Positions 62,401 to 64,000 of a DNA stretch of 64,000 bases are shown in pieces. This DNA is from Ascidia mentula (taxonomy: Eukaryota > Chordata > Ascidiacea > Phlebobranchia > Ascidiidae): the NCBI GenBank assembly GCA_947561715.1, contig OX387204.1, forward strand, positions 811,001 through 875,000, in the 5' to 3' direction. The translations under genes were made by a program, and so were the position numbers. Each line of letters opens with the position of its first letter. Positions within the stretch are counted from its first letter, which is position 1. Below the pieces are notes generated by a model that searched no databases, had not been told where the DNA came from, and was given only the letters and a program-made list of their open reading frames with translations.

Positions 62401-64000
62401 CACTCTGGTGTCGCTGGTTGTCCTGCTCTGCTTTGCAACTGGGTAATGTTACGCCAGTGAACATATTGGTTTTTTAATAGGGCGTCATACTAATCCGATT
62501 ATTTCCTTTGATGTCATCGGGTTTAAACCGAATCGACTTGTGACAAACGCGTATTGGTAAACGTACAACATGTTGACCAGTAGTTTATGTGACGTAGATA
62601 TCATGTGCATTTTTATAAAAAAGCTTAGAACTTTTCAACCTTTGATTCCTGTCCAAATTATCAAACCCTTCCCACTTTCAAACGCTAAAAATAAGAAATC
62701 TTTTATGCTTCCTGCAAATAACTGCAACCACAAACAGTGCTTGTTTACATTCGTAAGAGGCAACGTGTTATTGTTCGACTGGGTGCCACATTTTTCTGTA
62801 TATTTCTAAGATATTTTATATATTTCTGCATCCAAGCAAGACCTGCCTAACATCTGCTACATAGTGTCTGTGCTAGGTTAGCTGAAGCGAAACATCGCCA
62901 GGGGCAACTTGACTGGCTGCAATCAAATCAAACAACATAAGGTTCCAGCTGGGCGCCCGGGGCTACGTCATCGTGTAAATGCCACTATCAAGGTTGTTTT
63001 GTAACAAACAAAGGGTTATTTCGTCACAGGTAATTTGGTATCCGATGGCATTCAACCGGTTGGACTGGTTGGATGCAATACTTAGTGTTTATTATCAAGG
63101 TTGTAATATCTCACAAATATACAGGAGCATTAGTGACAGATGATGCCGATTAAAGTTTAACCAAACACAAAATTTTTTTTTTTATATCGCTGAGAATTAA
63201 ACTCACAGATAAGGTGTTTTGCTCAGTATGACTTTGGCATATGGGGCGATATTGCCATTGCGTTTTGTTTTGTCACCAAAAAGATGAAAGAGGCATTGCC
63301 GTCGTAACTGATTGAAACACACGAACCAAAGTTCGGCTCTTAGACGCCACGTAGTGGCTGAATTTTAAATTGTGTTGCCGGACGACAATCGTTTTTTTGG
63401 ATACTTTTTGGGGGATTTATTAAAATAAGTCATTTATTGGCTTCATGGCATTAAACAACTGAGTAGAATGATATAACTTGGTATCAACGACTTCTCTAAT
63501 TTATTATTAAGCGATAACTGCAAAAAAAATCGGCCAGTAAAAGTTGGTCAAAATGTAGTTGTTCTCAATTAATATATTTTCCCCATAGACCGAGTTATAT
63601 ACACAGAAAGTTCTTATAGGGGAAGGTGTTCGACTTGTACAGAGTTCAAATATATACAAAGAATCAAATACAAATATCGTAAAACTTCACGAGTCTTGTA
63701 GGGAAGTGGACATGGTATAGGTTGTTATGGCAACTGTGTAGATGGCTTTTGTAATGTATAAAATAATTATTAATTGCAAAGGATACAACAGGGTTAATCA
63801 CATTTTTCGGCTTACGCAAGGGAACGATGATAAAACACGACCGATTTTGTATATAGTATGGTTGTCACCACATCAAATGCCTTTTACATAAAAAACGACT
63901 CGGTACACACGATATATTCCGAGCAACGAAGGCACGGGAATACCGCTTGAAGAATATCGGTGGTAGAAAACACAAAGTAGGACATATGTACAACGGCGTC
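62401..64000. other. Right-end region without recognised gene
   Basis: The sequence is A+T-rich. The longest open frame (62,570-62,809 plus) has no motif. No tRNA-like fold, repeat array or splice-framed exon was found. Confidence 0.45.

Overview
The window looks like a chordate nuclear genome, most probably an ascidian tunicate of the genus Ciona. The evidence is compact intron-rich genes (introns mostly 150-900 bases), A+T-rich introns, and animal-specific families (IAP, PIM kinase, ZP-domain protein, FGF, pentraxin, cGMP-dependent kinase, GRXCR). Several are as divergent as tunicate genes usually are. No bacterial, phage or CRISPR structure is present. I rebuilt each gene by hand from splice sites, reading phase and family motifs. 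Species is an inference.

Layout. (1) 1-3,565, plus: 3' part of an IAP gene with one type-II BIR, a helical UBA-like stretch and a C-terminal RING. (2) 3,817-7,897, minus: a PIM-family kinase, tail to tail with the IAP gene, carrying a 290-residue Ser-rich N-terminal extension. (3) 7.9-11.4 kb: no recognised gene. (4) 11,366-15,728, plus: a 394-residue single-pass ZP-domain membrane protein made of nine small exons. (5) 15.7-26.4 kb: a large gene-free stretch, CpG-rich from about 19 to 25 kb. (6) 26,408-32,450, plus: a divergent 672-residue FGF with a long pro-region and a very basic tail. (7) 35,380-44,293, plus: a secreted 1,016-residue mosaic protein made of signal peptide, conserved N-terminal domain, VWA, beta-rich region, mucin (TTTP)n and pentraxin. 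(8) 46,818-56,760, plus: a complete cGMP-dependent protein kinase in 17 exons. (9) 57,232-61,839, minus: an apparent PDZ plus GRXCR1-like glutaredoxin gene in 11 exons. (10) 61.9-64 kb: one weak candidate exon, otherwise nothing recognised.

The genes do not form a pathway or operon. They are independent neighbours: apoptosis control, Ser/Thr kinase signalling, cell-surface or extracellular matrix proteins, growth-factor signalling, innate-immune-like or matrix recognition, cGMP signalling, and an actin-protrusion or stereocilium-type redox-like scaffold. The most unusual points are the domain fusions (PDZ with GRXCR; VWA with mucin and pentraxin), the PKA-like phosphate-binding cassette in the second cyclic-nucleotide site of the PKG, its two possible N-termini, and the extreme pro-region and tail of the FGF.
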